Assembly (NCBI GenBank): GCA_030693515.1
Contig: JAUYAK010000010.1
Span: 124,001-188,000 of the forward strand
Direction of reading: 5' to 3'
Length of the DNA stretch: 64,000 bases
From: Opitutaceae bacterium
Lineage (GTDB): Bacteria > Verrucomicrobiota > Verrucomicrobiia > Opitutales > Opitutaceae
Part shown: piece after piece, positions 18,059 through 27,351 of the stretch
Position numbering within the stretch: position 1 is the first letter of the stretch
How the letters are laid out: each line of letters begins with the position of its first letter
The notes under the pieces: generated by a model
The model's database searches: none
What the model was told of the DNA's origin: nothing
Seen by the model: only the letters and a program-made list of their open reading frames with translations
Position numbers and translations under genes: made by a program

Positions 18059-19491
18059 TGGCCAAACGCCCAGAGCTTCGTCGTTGTGCGCACGTAGAGC
18101 CGATCGCCGACGATGGCGGGGGTCGCCAGGATGCGTTCGCCGAAATCGGCCTGGTGCAGAATCTCCGGCTTGTCGCCGCCGGCCTTAATCACGCTGAATT
18201 TGCCGGGCAGCGAAGCGACGTAGAGGTGACCGTCCGCCGCGACGAGGGAGGCGTAGTAGCCGCCGGGCGCACCGGTGATGCGCTCCTGCACGTAGGCAGG
18301 CTCGCCGGTCTTGGCGTCGAGCGAAGTCAGGATGCCGCCATCCTTCACAAAGTAGATTCGTCCATCGTAGGCCACGGGCGACGGCACATAAGGCAGGCCC
18401 TTGCGGAAACGCCACGCGACGTGCGTTTCCGTGATGTTGCCCGTGCCACCTGGCTTCACGGCCACGATCACGTTTTCCGAACGCACGGCCTTCGCCTCGG
18501 CGCTCATGATGTCCCAGTCCTCCTTGGTAAACTTGCCGTCGCGGTTGGCGTCCACGCCACGCCAGTAGTCGATGCTGGCTTCGGCGATTTCATCAAACGT
18601 CACGATCCCGTCGCCGTTCTTGTCGTATTTTTTGTAGAACTCCTCCCACGTCGGCAACGGCGAGTCGGCGGTGTCGTTGGACCACGCGGCAAAGTAGAGC
18701 ATGCCGTCCGCGATGACCGGCGTCGTGCAAACGTAGCCCGTGACGTTTTCGACCACCCAGCGCTCCTTGCCCGTCTTGAGGTCGAAACCCTTCAGGCGCG
18801 AATTGGCCGCGACGACGACCTCATCCACGCCGTTGTTTTTCCAATGCACCGGCGTGCCGAAACTGCCCGAGGCCTCGGGCCGCGGTGTCTCCCAAAGTTT
18901 TTTCCCGGTCCGCAGGTCCACGGCGAGCAGCGTCGAGAACCGATGCAGATCGCGGCACAGCACGACCGTCTCGCCCACGATGATTGGCGACGTGCCGGAG
19001 CCATACTGGCCGGCGCTGAGCGCGAGCGGGAGCGGCAGCCGCCAGAGTTCCTGGCCGTCCACATCGTGGCAAATGAGGCCAAATGAACCGAAGTAGCTCA
19101 CGACATGACGACCATCCGTCGCAGGCGACGAGGCGGCCGGGCTGCCGTCGGAGCGGTGAAAATCCTCCACCGCTCCCGGCTTCACGCCGCGCGTCCAGCG
19201 TAGCTTGCCATCGGCGCGGTTGTGGCAGCGGGTCTCGAGTTGGCCGTCACGAAAGGTCGTCAGGAAGATTCGTTCGCCCCAGATCGCCGGCGACGAGGGC
19301 GACCACGGCACCTCGACGCTCCACACGACAGACTCGGTCGGGCCGACTTTGACGGGCGGGGTTGCGCCCGCGGCGAGACCGGAGGCATTGGCTCCGCGAA
19401 ACTGCGGCCAGTGCGCCGAGGCGTCTGCGGCGAAAAGGGCGCCAGCACCGAGCGTCGCCAGCACGGCGAGCGCGGTTCTTGAGGTGTTCAT
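18055..19491 (-). CDS. Secreted PQQ-like beta-propeller protein 4 with EF-hand pair
   Basis: 478 residues; signal peptide (AGALFAADASA), then HWPQFRGANASGL. The propeller blades and EF-hand pair (DKNGDGIVTFDE near residue 288, DANRDGKFTKED near 314) match propeller 3 almost residue for residue. The main differences are in the signal peptide and scattered substitutions. It is upstream partner of propeller 3 and 17 bases downstream of propeller 5, so propellers 7 to 3 probably form one leftward transcript of five genes. Confidence 0.88.
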   Translation of the reverse strand: MNTSRTALAVLATLGAGALFAADASAHWPQFRGANASGLAAGATPPVKVGPTESVVWSVEVPWSPSSPAIWGERIFLTTFRDGQLETRCHNRADGKLRWTRGVKPGAVEDFHRSDGSPAASSPATDGRHVVSYFGSFGLICHDVDGQELWRLPLPLALSAGQYGSGTSPIIVGETVVLCRDLHRFSTLLAVDLRTGKKLWETPRPEASGSFGTPVHWKNNGVDEVVVAANSRLKGFDLKTGKERWVVENVTGYVCTTPVIADGMLYFAAWSNDTADSPLPTWEEFYKKYDKNGDGIVTFDEIAEASIDYWRGVDANRDGKFTKEDWDIMSAEAKAVRSENVIVAVKPGGTGNITETHVAWRFRKGLPYVPSPVAYDGRIYFVKDGGILTSLDAKTGEPAYVQERITGAPGGYYASLVAADGHLYVASLPGKFSVIKAGGDKPEILHQADFGERILATPAIVGDRLYVRTTTKLWAFGQ

Positions 19492-19508
19492 GAGGGGGAG
19501 ATGAGGAA

Positions 19509-20747
19509 CTACGGCCGGCCGATCCGGAAAAGGTGCGCTGCGCTACGGAGAAAAAGCGCCCCATCCGCCACGGCATACGAGGCCAGGGTCCGTTCCTCGA
19601 TCTTGTTCACCGCGATCGTCTCGAAGGTCCGCGACGCGCGGAGCACGGTGCCGACGCCCTCCTCGCTGAGGAAATAGAGTTTGCCGTCGGCGTGAATCGG
19701 CGAGGCCGAGTAGTTGCCCTCGAGGCGCTCCTGCCAGTGAACGGTGCCGGTCTTGGCGTCGAAGCACGTCGCGACGCCGCTGTCGGCCACGGCGTAGAGT
19801 TCGTCGCCCACGACGATCACAGAGGGCGTGAGCGGCGCGCCCTTGGTCGTGCGCCAGGCGATGTGCGTGTCGGTCACGTCGCCCTCGCCATCCGCACGGA
19901 TCGCCAGCAGGTCGGCACGGTTGTAGCCGGTGCCGACAAACAAGAGCCCGTGCGCAAACACCGGCCGCGGCACCACCGAGTAGCCGCCGCCGTAGCGCGC
20001 GCGCCAGATCTCGCGACCATCGCGCGGGTCGAGCGCCGAGACCGCACCGCTGCCAGGCGTGATGACCTGAGGGCGGCCGCCAACCTCGATGACGAGCGGC
20101 GTGGAGAACGAGAATTTCTGCCGCACGTCGGCCTCGCGCGCGACCTTCCAGGCGATTTCACCGGTCGCCTTGCGCAGCGCCACGATCGCCGGCTCCTTCG
20201 CGCCGTCAGCGCTGAACACCAGCAAGTCGCCCACCAGAGCAGGCGACCCGCCGTTGCCATGCACCGGATCGTAGCGAAGGCCGGTCTGGCGCCAGATAAT
20301 TTTCCCGTCGCGGTCCAGGCACGCCGTGCCGTGGTGGCCGAAGTGCACGTAAACCCGCCCGTCTTCGACGATGGCCGTGGGGCTCGCCGGGCTGTTCTTG
20401 GTGTGGATGGGCTTCACGCTCGCCTCGCTCGCAGGGATAATCTCGGTGTCCCACAGCGCGCGGCCGCTCACCACGTCGAATGCCAGCGCGCGCAGCGACA
20501 CGCCGCCGCTGCCGTTCTCGACGCCCGTGGTCAGAAAAATCCGCCCGCCCGCAATCGCGGGCGACGACCAGCCGGCGCCCGGCACGGCGACTTTCCAGGC
20601 CACATTTTTTGTCGCCGACCACTCGGTCGGCAGCGCCGTCGCGCTCGCGTGCCCCTGCCCCGTCGGCCCGCGAAATTCCGGCCAGTCAGTGGCGTGCACC
20701 GCCGCCGTCAGAATCAGACCGACGCAGAGAAGGGAAATCGATTTCAT
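19509..20747 (-). CDS. Secreted PQQ-like beta-propeller protein 5
   Basis: 412 residues from ATG 20747 (MKSISLLCVGL), chosen because a typical signal peptide begins here; the frame stays open for 99 more codons upstream inside the neighbouring gene. The mature start DWPEFRGPTGQG has the family motif. Blades include ALRKATGEIAW, ALDPRDGREIW and CFDAKTGTVHW. No EF-hand insertion. It is 32 bases downstream of propeller 6. Confidence 0.86.
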   Translation of the reverse strand: MKSISLLCVGLILTAAVHATDWPEFRGPTGQGHASATALPTEWSATKNVAWKVAVPGAGWSSPAIAGGRIFLTTGVENGSGGVSLRALAFDVVSGRALWDTEIIPASEASVKPIHTKNSPASPTAIVEDGRVYVHFGHHGTACLDRDGKIIWRQTGLRYDPVHGNGGSPALVGDLLVFSADGAKEPAIVALRKATGEIAWKVAREADVRQKFSFSTPLVIEVGGRPQVITPGSGAVSALDPRDGREIWRARYGGGYSVVPRPVFAHGLLFVGTGYNRADLLAIRADGEGDVTDTHIAWRTTKGAPLTPSVIVVGDELYAVADSGVATCFDAKTGTVHWQERLEGNYSASPIHADGKLYFLSEEGVGTVLRASRTFETIAVNKIEERTLASYAVADGALFLRSAAHLFRIGRP

Positions 20748-20779
20748 GAAAGTTAATGCCAGCACGACTGCGCAGCCCG

Positions 20780-22138
20780 TCACTTTGGCGCAGCGATCGC
20801 ATATAGCCGCTTCTGGCCGGTGAGGAAAAGCACCCCGTGGGCGGCGATGGGCGTGCCGTGGCCGCCGTCGTTCATCGTCGTGTTCGTCGCGAGGATTTTC
20901 TTCTCCCGCGCCGCGGCGAAGACGACGACGTTGCCCTCCGCGCCCTGCACATAGACCTTGCCGTCGGCGACGAGCGGCGATCCCCAGATGTTCGATTTTG
21001 TGTCCGCCTGCCAGAGGCGCTCGCCGGAGGCGGCATCGAAGCAACTTACGAATCCGGGCGCATCCGCGGCAAACACGAGGCCCTCATGCACCACGGGTAT
21101 CGAGATGCTGTCGCTGAATTTCTCCCCATCGACGCGCCAGATTTCCGCCGTGGCGGTGACGTCGCCACGCTGCTTGGCGTCCAGGCAGCGCAGCGCGCCG
21201 GGCCCCGTGCCTGCCTCCGGCTCGCCGATGGCGGCATAGACGCGGTCGCCGACAAACACCGGCGCGGCCAGAAACTGGAAGATGTTCGCATGGTCGCCGT
21301 CGGCGGCGGGCTTTTCGTGCGCCTTGCCGTTGAATTTCCACAGCAGCTGGCCCGTCGCGGGCGCAAAGCTATAGAGCCAGCCGTCGCCACCCGGGAAAGC
21401 CACCTGCGGCACGCCGGCGACCACGCCGTAGCCGGGCGAGCCCCACTGGCCCGTGAGAATCTTCGCGCCCGGCGAGGCGTCCTGCCAGGCCACGGCGCCG
21501 GTCGTGCGGTTGACCGCGAGGAAGCTAGGGGCCGCGGGATTCTTTACCTTGCCCGTCTTGTAGTCGGCCCCGTGTCCGGTGACGACAAACACGAGGTCGC
21601 CCACGACGAGCGGCGACGACGACGAGGCTTGGTTGGGCGACACGCCGAGCTGCTCCCGCATGTCGAGCAGCCAGACGAGGCGGCCATCGGCCACATCGCG
21701 GCACACGAACTCGGCGCGATTGCTGACATAGTAAACCCGATCACCCGCCACGCACGGCGTGGAACAGATCCCGATGGAGCCGTCGTCCTCGCCCGGATTC
21801 TTCAGCTTCTCGTGCGTCGCCTCCCAGAGGAGTTTGCCGTCGGCTTCGGCGAAACACTTCAACACGCCACGCTGCTCCGCGGGGGTGTCCGTGTCGCTGT
21901 CGGTGCCAATAAAGACCCGGCCGCCCGCGACCACCGGCGAAGCCCAGGTGGAACGACCGAGGGGCGCGCTCCATTTGACATGCTTGGGCGTCTTGTCGCC
22001 GGTATCCCACACGGTGGGCAGGCTGGTCTCGCGCGAGACCATGTTGCGATCAGGCCGCCCGCCGAGCATGGGCCAGTCGTCGGCGCGGGCCGCGCCGAGC
22101 AACAACAGGCCGCAGATCGCGGAATGGAGGCGTGTCAT
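20780..22138 (-). CDS. Secreted PQQ-like beta-propeller protein 6
   Basis: 452 residues from ATG 22138, which overlaps the stop of propeller 7 (ATGA); an ATG at 22153 is also possible. After the signal peptide the mature start DDWPMLGGRPDRNM is a divergent version of the family motif. Blades include CFAEADGKLLW, AVNRTTGAVAW and CFDAASGERLW. It is the most divergent of the leftward block, with a long insertion around GEDDGSIGICSTP. Exported, function unknown. Confidence 0.86.
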   Translation of the reverse strand: MTRLHSAICGLLLLGAARADDWPMLGGRPDRNMVSRETSLPTVWDTGDKTPKHVKWSAPLGRSTWASPVVAGGRVFIGTDSDTDTPAEQRGVLKCFAEADGKLLWEATHEKLKNPGEDDGSIGICSTPCVAGDRVYYVSNRAEFVCRDVADGRLVWLLDMREQLGVSPNQASSSSPLVVGDLVFVVTGHGADYKTGKVKNPAAPSFLAVNRTTGAVAWQDASPGAKILTGQWGSPGYGVVAGVPQVAFPGGDGWLYSFAPATGQLLWKFNGKAHEKPAADGDHANIFQFLAAPVFVGDRVYAAIGEPEAGTGPGALRCLDAKQRGDVTATAEIWRVDGEKFSDSISIPVVHEGLVFAADAPGFVSCFDAASGERLWQADTKSNIWGSPLVADGKVYVQGAEGNVVVFAAAREKKILATNTTMNDGGHGTPIAAHGVLFLTGQKRLYAIAAPK

Positions 22139-23406
22139 TTCCCGCCGATGCACACGAGGTGCGTGAACGTCTTCACGTAGATGCGGCCGCCGTCCACGCA
22201 GGCCGTGCTGTGCGTGCCCTCGCCGAGCGGATTGCGCGCGATGACATTGAAGGTGTCACCGGTCGCGAGGACGAACATGTCACCCGCGGTCGAGGCCACG
22301 TAGAGCTTGCCGTCGATCAGCACCGGCGAGGCAAAAAACTCCGCGCGCGGCAGACGCTCGGACCATATTTCCTTACCGGTGGCCGCCTCGATCGCGCTCG
22401 CGATGCCGCCGTCGCTGATGAGGTAAAGACGGCCGTCGTGATAAAGCGGTGTGGGCACGTAGGGCGTCGCACGGCGGAGGGTGTAGGCGACGTGCGTCTT
22501 GGCCACATTGCCACTGCCACCGAGTTTGATCGCGGAGAGATAGTTGCCGGTGCCGGCCCCGGAGCCGCAGCTCCCGATCGCGAGATCGCCGGCGACGATG
22601 GGCGAGGCCACCATGCGCTTGTCGAAGACCGGTGACTCCCAGTTTAGCGCACCGGTGCGCGCGTCGAGACTGGAGACGCCGTGCGACTGGCTCGTGAAAA
22701 TCAATTCAACGGAGCCGTCGGCGCGGCGATGCGTGACCGGCGTGCAGTAGGCGGCGGCAATGTTGGTGCCGCGCCCGGGACTGCGGGCGGACTTCCAAAC
22801 CTCGGCGCCCGTCTTGAGATGGAGCGCGACCACAAAGCTCTCCGAATCCTGATCATTGGGCACAATCACGGTGTGCTCGAAAATCATCGGCGAGGCGCCG
22901 TGGCCGTGCTGCGACTTGAACGGCCCGAGGTCGCGCGCCCAGAGTTCCTTACCGGCGTGGTCGTAGGCCCGCACCCACTGGTGCTGTTCCGAGACGAAAA
23001 CCGCCACGACGCGCTGGGCGTCCACCACCGCGGAGGTGTTGGCGTAGCCGGAATTTTTGCTGCCGGGGCGGTGCGTGGGGAGCACGTAGCTCTGCCGCCA
23101 GAGTTCCTTGCCGTCGCGTTTGTCGAGGCAGAGGAGCGCGCGCTCCTTGCCCCCGTCGAGCGCGGTCATGAGAAAAAGCTTATCGCCCCAGATCACCGGC
23201 TGCGAATGGCTCGCGCCCGCGATCGGCACGCGCCAGCGGAAATCGCTTTCAGTCCACGTCGTCGGCACGCCCTTGGCCGGACTGTGCCCGGTGCCGTTGG
23301 GCCCGCGGAAACGCGTCCATTCCTGGGCGTCGGCGCGCGACGCGAAGAGGGCGACAGTGAGCAGCGCGAACCATCCGCCGCGGGAAAAGAGAGCTTGGGG
23401 GTGCAT
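22135..23406 (-). CDS. Secreted PQQ-like beta-propeller protein 7
   Basis: 423 residues from ATG 23406 (MHPQALFSRGG), followed by a signal peptide ending near SRADAQ; the open frame extends further upstream without a better start. Mature start EWTRFRGPNGTGH. Blades include CLDKRDGKELW, ALHLKTGAEVW, SLDARTGALNW and AIEAATGKEIW. It is the first gene of the leftward propeller block. Its start is 143 bases from the divergent propeller 8, and the gap should hold both promoters. Confidence 0.86.
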   Translation of the reverse strand: MHPQALFSRGGWFALLTVALFASRADAQEWTRFRGPNGTGHSPAKGVPTTWTESDFRWRVPIAGASHSQPVIWGDKLFLMTALDGGKERALLCLDKRDGKELWRQSYVLPTHRPGSKNSGYANTSAVVDAQRVVAVFVSEQHQWVRAYDHAGKELWARDLGPFKSQHGHGASPMIFEHTVIVPNDQDSESFVVALHLKTGAEVWKSARSPGRGTNIAAAYCTPVTHRRADGSVELIFTSQSHGVSSLDARTGALNWESPVFDKRMVASPIVAGDLAIGSCGSGAGTGNYLSAIKLGGSGNVAKTHVAYTLRRATPYVPTPLYHDGRLYLISDGGIASAIEAATGKEIWSERLPRAEFFASPVLIDGKLYVASTAGDMFVLATGDTFNVIARNPLGEGTHSTACVDGGRIYVKTFTHLVCIGGK

Positions 23407-23549
23407 CGTGGGGATTGACGCGCACAGGCGCGCCGGGATGCGCGGGAGCACACGCGCCCCTCGGGGGATGGTCAAAGGGAAAGCGACCTCCGCGCCATCG
23501 TTGCGCTTGCCGCGGCTCCGCGATTCGCGCGATCTGGCACGACACCCCC

Positions 23550-24785
23550 ATGAAATCGCTCTCCCTCCTCGCCCTGGCCTTGGTCGTCGCAGCACCGTCT
23601 GTCCTTGCCTCCGCCGGCGATTGGCCAGCGTGGCGCGGTCCTACCGGCGACGGCCAGGCGGCCGCGGGCCAAAACCTCCCAGTGTCCTGGAGCGAGACGG
23701 AAAACATCATCTGGCGCGCTCCGGTGCGCGGCCGCGGCCACAGCTCGCCCACCGTCGTCGGCGATCGCATCTACCTCGCCACCGCGGACGCCGCGACCAG
23801 CGAGCAGCTCGTGCTCTGTTTCGACCGGGCGACAGGCCGGCTGCTTTGGGAAACCGTCGTGCATCGCGGCCCGCTCGAGTCCGGCCATCATCGCAACTCC
23901 TCCCCAGCCTCCAGCACCGTCGCCTGGGATGGCGAGCGCCTGCACATCACATTTCTCCACGCCAAGGCCATTTACGCCACGGCGCTCGATCGCACCGGGA
24001 AAATCCTCTGGCAGACGCGCGTCGCCGATTACGCCGTGCATCAGGGCTTCGGCGCTTCGCCCGTGGTCCACGAATCCGTCGTGCTCATCGCCGCCGACAG
24101 CCGCGCCGGCGGCACGATCGCCGGCCTGGATCGGAAAACGGGGAAAATCCTCTGGACGCAGTCCCGCCCCAAGATCGCAAACTACCCCTCGGTCGCAATC
24201 GTGCGCGCCGCCGGCCGCACGCAGGCCGTGCTCGGCGGTTGCAACCTCGTCGCCAGTTTCGATCCGCTCACGGGCAAAAAGCTCTGGGAGCACGAGGGCT
24301 CCACGGAGGAGACCGTCGTGACCGCGGTGACGGACGGCCAGCGCATCTTTCTCAGCGGCGGCTATCCGCGCAGCCACGTCGCCGCGATCGAGGCCGACGG
24401 CTCCGGCAAGATTGCGTGGCAAAATTCCACACGCGTCTATGTGCCGGCCATGCTCGTGCGCGACGGCCACGTGTTTGCCGTGCTTGATGCCGGCCACGCC
24501 GTGTGCTGGGACTCCGCCACCGGCGCGGAGCGCTGGCGCGAAAAAGTGGACAAGGACTTCTACGCCTCGCCCGTGATGGCCGGCACGCGCATCTACGCGA
24601 CCAGTCTCCGAGGCGTCACCTCCGTCTTCGAGGCGACCCCGCAGGCGTTCAAGCTCCTCGCGCAAAACCAGCTCGGCGACGAATCGTTCGCCACGCCCGC
24701 GCTCTGCGGTGATCGCGTTTACGTGCGCGGCTCAAAGAAGGGCGAGACGCGCCAGGAATTTCTCTGGAGCATCGGCCAAAAATGA
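23550..24785 (+). CDS. Secreted PQQ-like beta-propeller protein 8
   Basis: 411 residues from ATG 23550 (MKSLSLLALAL) with a signal peptide ending near VLASAG, then DWPAWRGPTGDG. Blades include CFDRATGRLLW, GLDRKTGKILW, SFDPLTGKKLW and WDSATGAERW. It begins a rightward three-gene unit: its stop overlaps the start of propeller 9 (ATGA at 24782), which in turn overlaps an MFS transporter. The function is unknown; the linkage to a transporter suggests handling of a small molecule. Confidence 0.86.
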   Translation: MKSLSLLALALVVAAPSVLASAGDWPAWRGPTGDGQAAAGQNLPVSWSETENIIWRAPVRGRGHSSPTVVGDRIYLATADAATSEQLVLCFDRATGRLLWETVVHRGPLESGHHRNSSPASSTVAWDGERLHITFLHAKAIYATALDRTGKILWQTRVADYAVHQGFGASPVVHESVVLIAADSRAGGTIAGLDRKTGKILWTQSRPKIANYPSVAIVRAAGRTQAVLGGCNLVASFDPLTGKKLWEHEGSTEETVVTAVTDGQRIFLSGGYPRSHVAAIEADGSGKIAWQNSTRVYVPAMLVRDGHVFAVLDAGHAVCWDSATGAERWREKVDKDFYASPVMAGTRIYATSLRGVTSVFEATPQAFKLLAQNQLGDESFATPALCGDRVYVRGSKKGETRQEFLWSIGQK

Positions 24786-26092
24786 GCCCGCGCCGGTTGC
24801 TTCAGCTTGGACTCGCCCTGCTCGCCTTGAGCGCCGGGCCGATCTTCGCCGCCACGGCCACACTCATCGCGTCACCCGAGGCCGGCTGGCCGCAATTTCG
24901 CGGCCCGCGCCGCGATGGCATCAGCGACGAAAAGGGCCTGCTCCGAGCCTGGCCCGACGCCGGCCCCCGGCTCCTCTGGACGGCCACGGGCGCGGGCCGC
25001 GGCTTCTCCTCCACGATCATCGGCGGCGGCCGGCTCTACGTGACGGGTGACTTCGAGGCCGAGGTCCGCATCCTTGCCTACTCGCTCGACGGCCAGCCGC
25101 TGTGGTCCGCGCGCAACGGCGACGCCTGGCTGAACCAATACCAGGGCGCGCGCGCCTCCGTCACCTACCGCGACGGCCGCCTCTACCATCAGAACGCCCA
25201 CGGCCGCCTCGCCTGCCTCGATGCCGCGACCGGCCGCGAACTCTGGGCCGTCGATCTGCTCGCGCGGTTTCGCGGAGAAAATATCACGTGGGGTCTCAGC
25301 GAATGCCTGCTCGTTGACGACCGCGCCGTGTGTTCCACCGCCGGCGGACGTGACGCGCTCATCGTCGCCTTCGACCGCACCACCGGCACGCTCCTCTGGC
25401 AAAGCGCCGCCCTGCCCTCAGACAAGGACGCCAGCGCGGCTGAAACCGCCTCCTACGCCGCGCCCATCCTCGTGCAGTTCGCCGGTCGCCGCCTGATCAT
25501 CGGCTGCGGCAACCGCACGCTCTATTGCGCGGATGCCGACACCGGCAAACTCCAGTGGACGCGCCCGCGCCCCACGAACTACGGCGTGCTCGCGATGGCC
25601 CCGGTGCTCGTGGGCGACGCCATCTTCATGGCCGCGCCGCACGGCGCACCGGGCCAGCTCTACGAATTGATCGCGCCGGCGCAGCCCGGCGATCCCGTCG
25701 GCGTGCGCGATGGCTGGACCAATCCCATCGACACTTGCCAGGGCGGAATCGTGCACGTCGGCGGCCGGCTCTATGGCTCGACCTATCCGCGCCGCGGGGG
25801 CTGGGCCGCGATCGATGCACGCACCGGCGCAACGCTCTACGAGACCGACGCGTTTGCGAAGGGCTCGACGTTGTTTGCCGATGGCCGCCTCGTCACCCTC
25901 GCCGAGGACGGCTGGATGCTCCTCCTTGAGCCGACGGAAACGAAATTCGAGGTGCGCGGCCGCTTCCGCCTCCCCGGCACGAACGAGCGCACGCGCGACG
26001 CCTGGGCTCATCCGGTGATCCATCAGGGGCGTCTTTATCTCCGCTACCACGACACCGTCGTGTGCTACGACATTCGCGCCACCGCGCCATGA
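24782..26092 (+). CDS. Secreted PQQ-like beta-propeller protein 9
   Basis: 436 residues with signal peptide (ending near PIFAATA), then GWPQFRGPRRDGIS. Blades include CLDAATGRELW, AFDRTTGTLLW, CADADTGKLQW and AIDARTGATLY. It overlaps both neighbours by four bases (propeller 8 and the MFS gene), so the three are translationally coupled. Its propeller is closer to the ELW-type of quinoprotein dehydrogenases than a BamB, but no cofactor residues were identified. Confidence 0.86.
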   Translation: MSPRRLLQLGLALLALSAGPIFAATATLIASPEAGWPQFRGPRRDGISDEKGLLRAWPDAGPRLLWTATGAGRGFSSTIIGGGRLYVTGDFEAEVRILAYSLDGQPLWSARNGDAWLNQYQGARASVTYRDGRLYHQNAHGRLACLDAATGRELWAVDLLARFRGENITWGLSECLLVDDRAVCSTAGGRDALIVAFDRTTGTLLWQSAALPSDKDASAAETASYAAPILVQFAGRRLIIGCGNRTLYCADADTGKLQWTRPRPTNYGVLAMAPVLVGDAIFMAAPHGAPGQLYELIAPAQPGDPVGVRDGWTNPIDTCQGGIVHVGGRLYGSTYPRRGGWAAIDARTGATLYETDAFAKGSTLFADGRLVTLAEDGWMLLLEPTETKFEVRGRFRLPGTNERTRDAWAHPVIHQGRLYLRYHDTVVCYDIRATAP

Positions 26093-27351
26093 CTCTGCCC
26101 GCCGCCTTCCCCACCAAGCTGCCGGCCCTGCTTGGGCGCACGCGTTTCTACTATGGCTGGGTCGTGGTCGCGCTCGCGGCGGTCGCGATGGTCGGCACCC
26201 TGCCCGGCCGCACGCAGGGTCTCGGCCTCATTACCGAATCCCTCTTGCAGGACCTGCGCCTGAGCCGCGTGGAGTTCGCCCACATGAACCTCTGGGCCAC
26301 GCTGCTCGGCTCGCTCTGCTGCATCGGCATCGGCCGGCTGCAAGATCGGCTCGGCAGCCGCATCATTCTTGCCACCGTCGCGGCGCTCCTCGGGGCGGTC
26401 GTGCTGCTGATGAGCGTGACGACCGGGACGATGATGATGTTTGCCTTGCTCGTGCTCTCGCGGGGCCTCGGGCAAAGCGCACTCTCGGTCGTGAGTCTGG
26501 CGATGGTCGGCCAGTGGTTTCGCCGCCGCCTGCCCGCCGCGATGGCCTTCTACTCCATCACGCTCAGCATCGGCTTTATGGCGGCCTTCCCGATTGTCGG
26601 TGAGATCGTGAAACGCGAGGGCTGGCGCACCGCGTGGGCCGCCATCGGCTGGTGTCTGCTGCCGGGACTCGCGCTTCTCGGCTGGTGGCTCGCGCGCCGC
26701 AGCCCCGAGGAATGCGGCTTGGCGCAGGAAGGCGCGGCGGCGACGGCCGATGATCTCACCAACGCCGGCGCCACGCTCGGCCAGGCCCTGCGCACGCCGG
26801 CCTTCTGGGTCTTTGCGGTGGCCAGTTCGACCTACAATCTCGTGGCCTCGGGCGTCGGCCTCTTCAACGAATCGATTCTCGCCGAGCGTGGTTTCCCGGC
26901 CGACATCTATCACCGCAGCCTCGTCTTCGTCGCGTTGTTTTCGCTGGTCGGCAATTTCCTCGGCGGCTGGCTCGCGTCGCGCTGGAGCATGAGCCGCCTG
27001 ATGGCGCTCGCCATGGCGCTCCTCTCACTGGCGCTGCTCAGCCTGCCCTCGCTCACCACCCTTGCGCACGTCGATGCGTTTTCGGTCGTGATGGGTCTCG
27101 CCGGCGGTTTCGTGATCGTGATTTTTTTCAGCTTCTGGGCGAAGGCGTTTGGCCGCGCTCACCTGGGTCGCATCACCGGCACGGCCCAGATGATGACCGT
27201 GCTCGCGTCGGCCCTCGGGCCGATCCTGCTCGCGCGCTGCCACTCGCTCACCGGCTCCTACGCGGCGGTCTTCTACGCGCTCGCCGCCGTAGTGGCCGCC
27301 CTCGGGGTCGCCGCGTGGATTGTCCGCGTGCCGGCTAGCGCGCAGCCTTAG
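26089..27351 (+). CDS. Major facilitator superfamily transporter (oxalate/formate or monocarboxylate type)
   Basis: 420 residues from ATG 26089, overlapping the propeller 9 stop. About twelve hydrophobic segments are visible. The loop after TM2 has GRLQDRLGSRIIL, matching the MFS motif G-x-x-x-D-R-x-G-x-R. YYGWVVVALA near the N-terminus is common in OFA and monocarboxylate-type members. It is in the inner membrane; substrate is not predictable. Its last 17 bases overlap the convergent gene at 27335. Confidence 0.85.
   Translation: MTLPAAFPTKLPALLGRTRFYYGWVVVALAAVAMVGTLPGRTQGLGLITESLLQDLRLSRVEFAHMNLWATLLGSLCCIGIGRLQDRLGSRIILATVAALLGAVVLLMSVTTGTMMMFALLVLSRGLGQSALSVVSLAMVGQWFRRRLPAAMAFYSITLSIGFMAAFPIVGEIVKREGWRTAWAAIGWCLLPGLALLGWWLARRSPEECGLAQEGAAATADDLTNAGATLGQALRTPAFWVFAVASSTYNLVASGVGLFNESILAERGFPADIYHRSLVFVALFSLVGNFLGGWLASRWSMSRLMALAMALLSLALLSLPSLTTLAHVDAFSVVMGLAGGFVIVIFFSFWAKAFGRAHLGRITGTAQMMTVLASALGPILLARCHSLTGSYAAVFYALAAVVAALGVAAWIVRVPASAQP

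Noticed and set aside
20837-22180. Several long antisense frames across the propeller genes
   Set aside because: They mirror the real genes and have no signal peptide, motif or repeat of their own.
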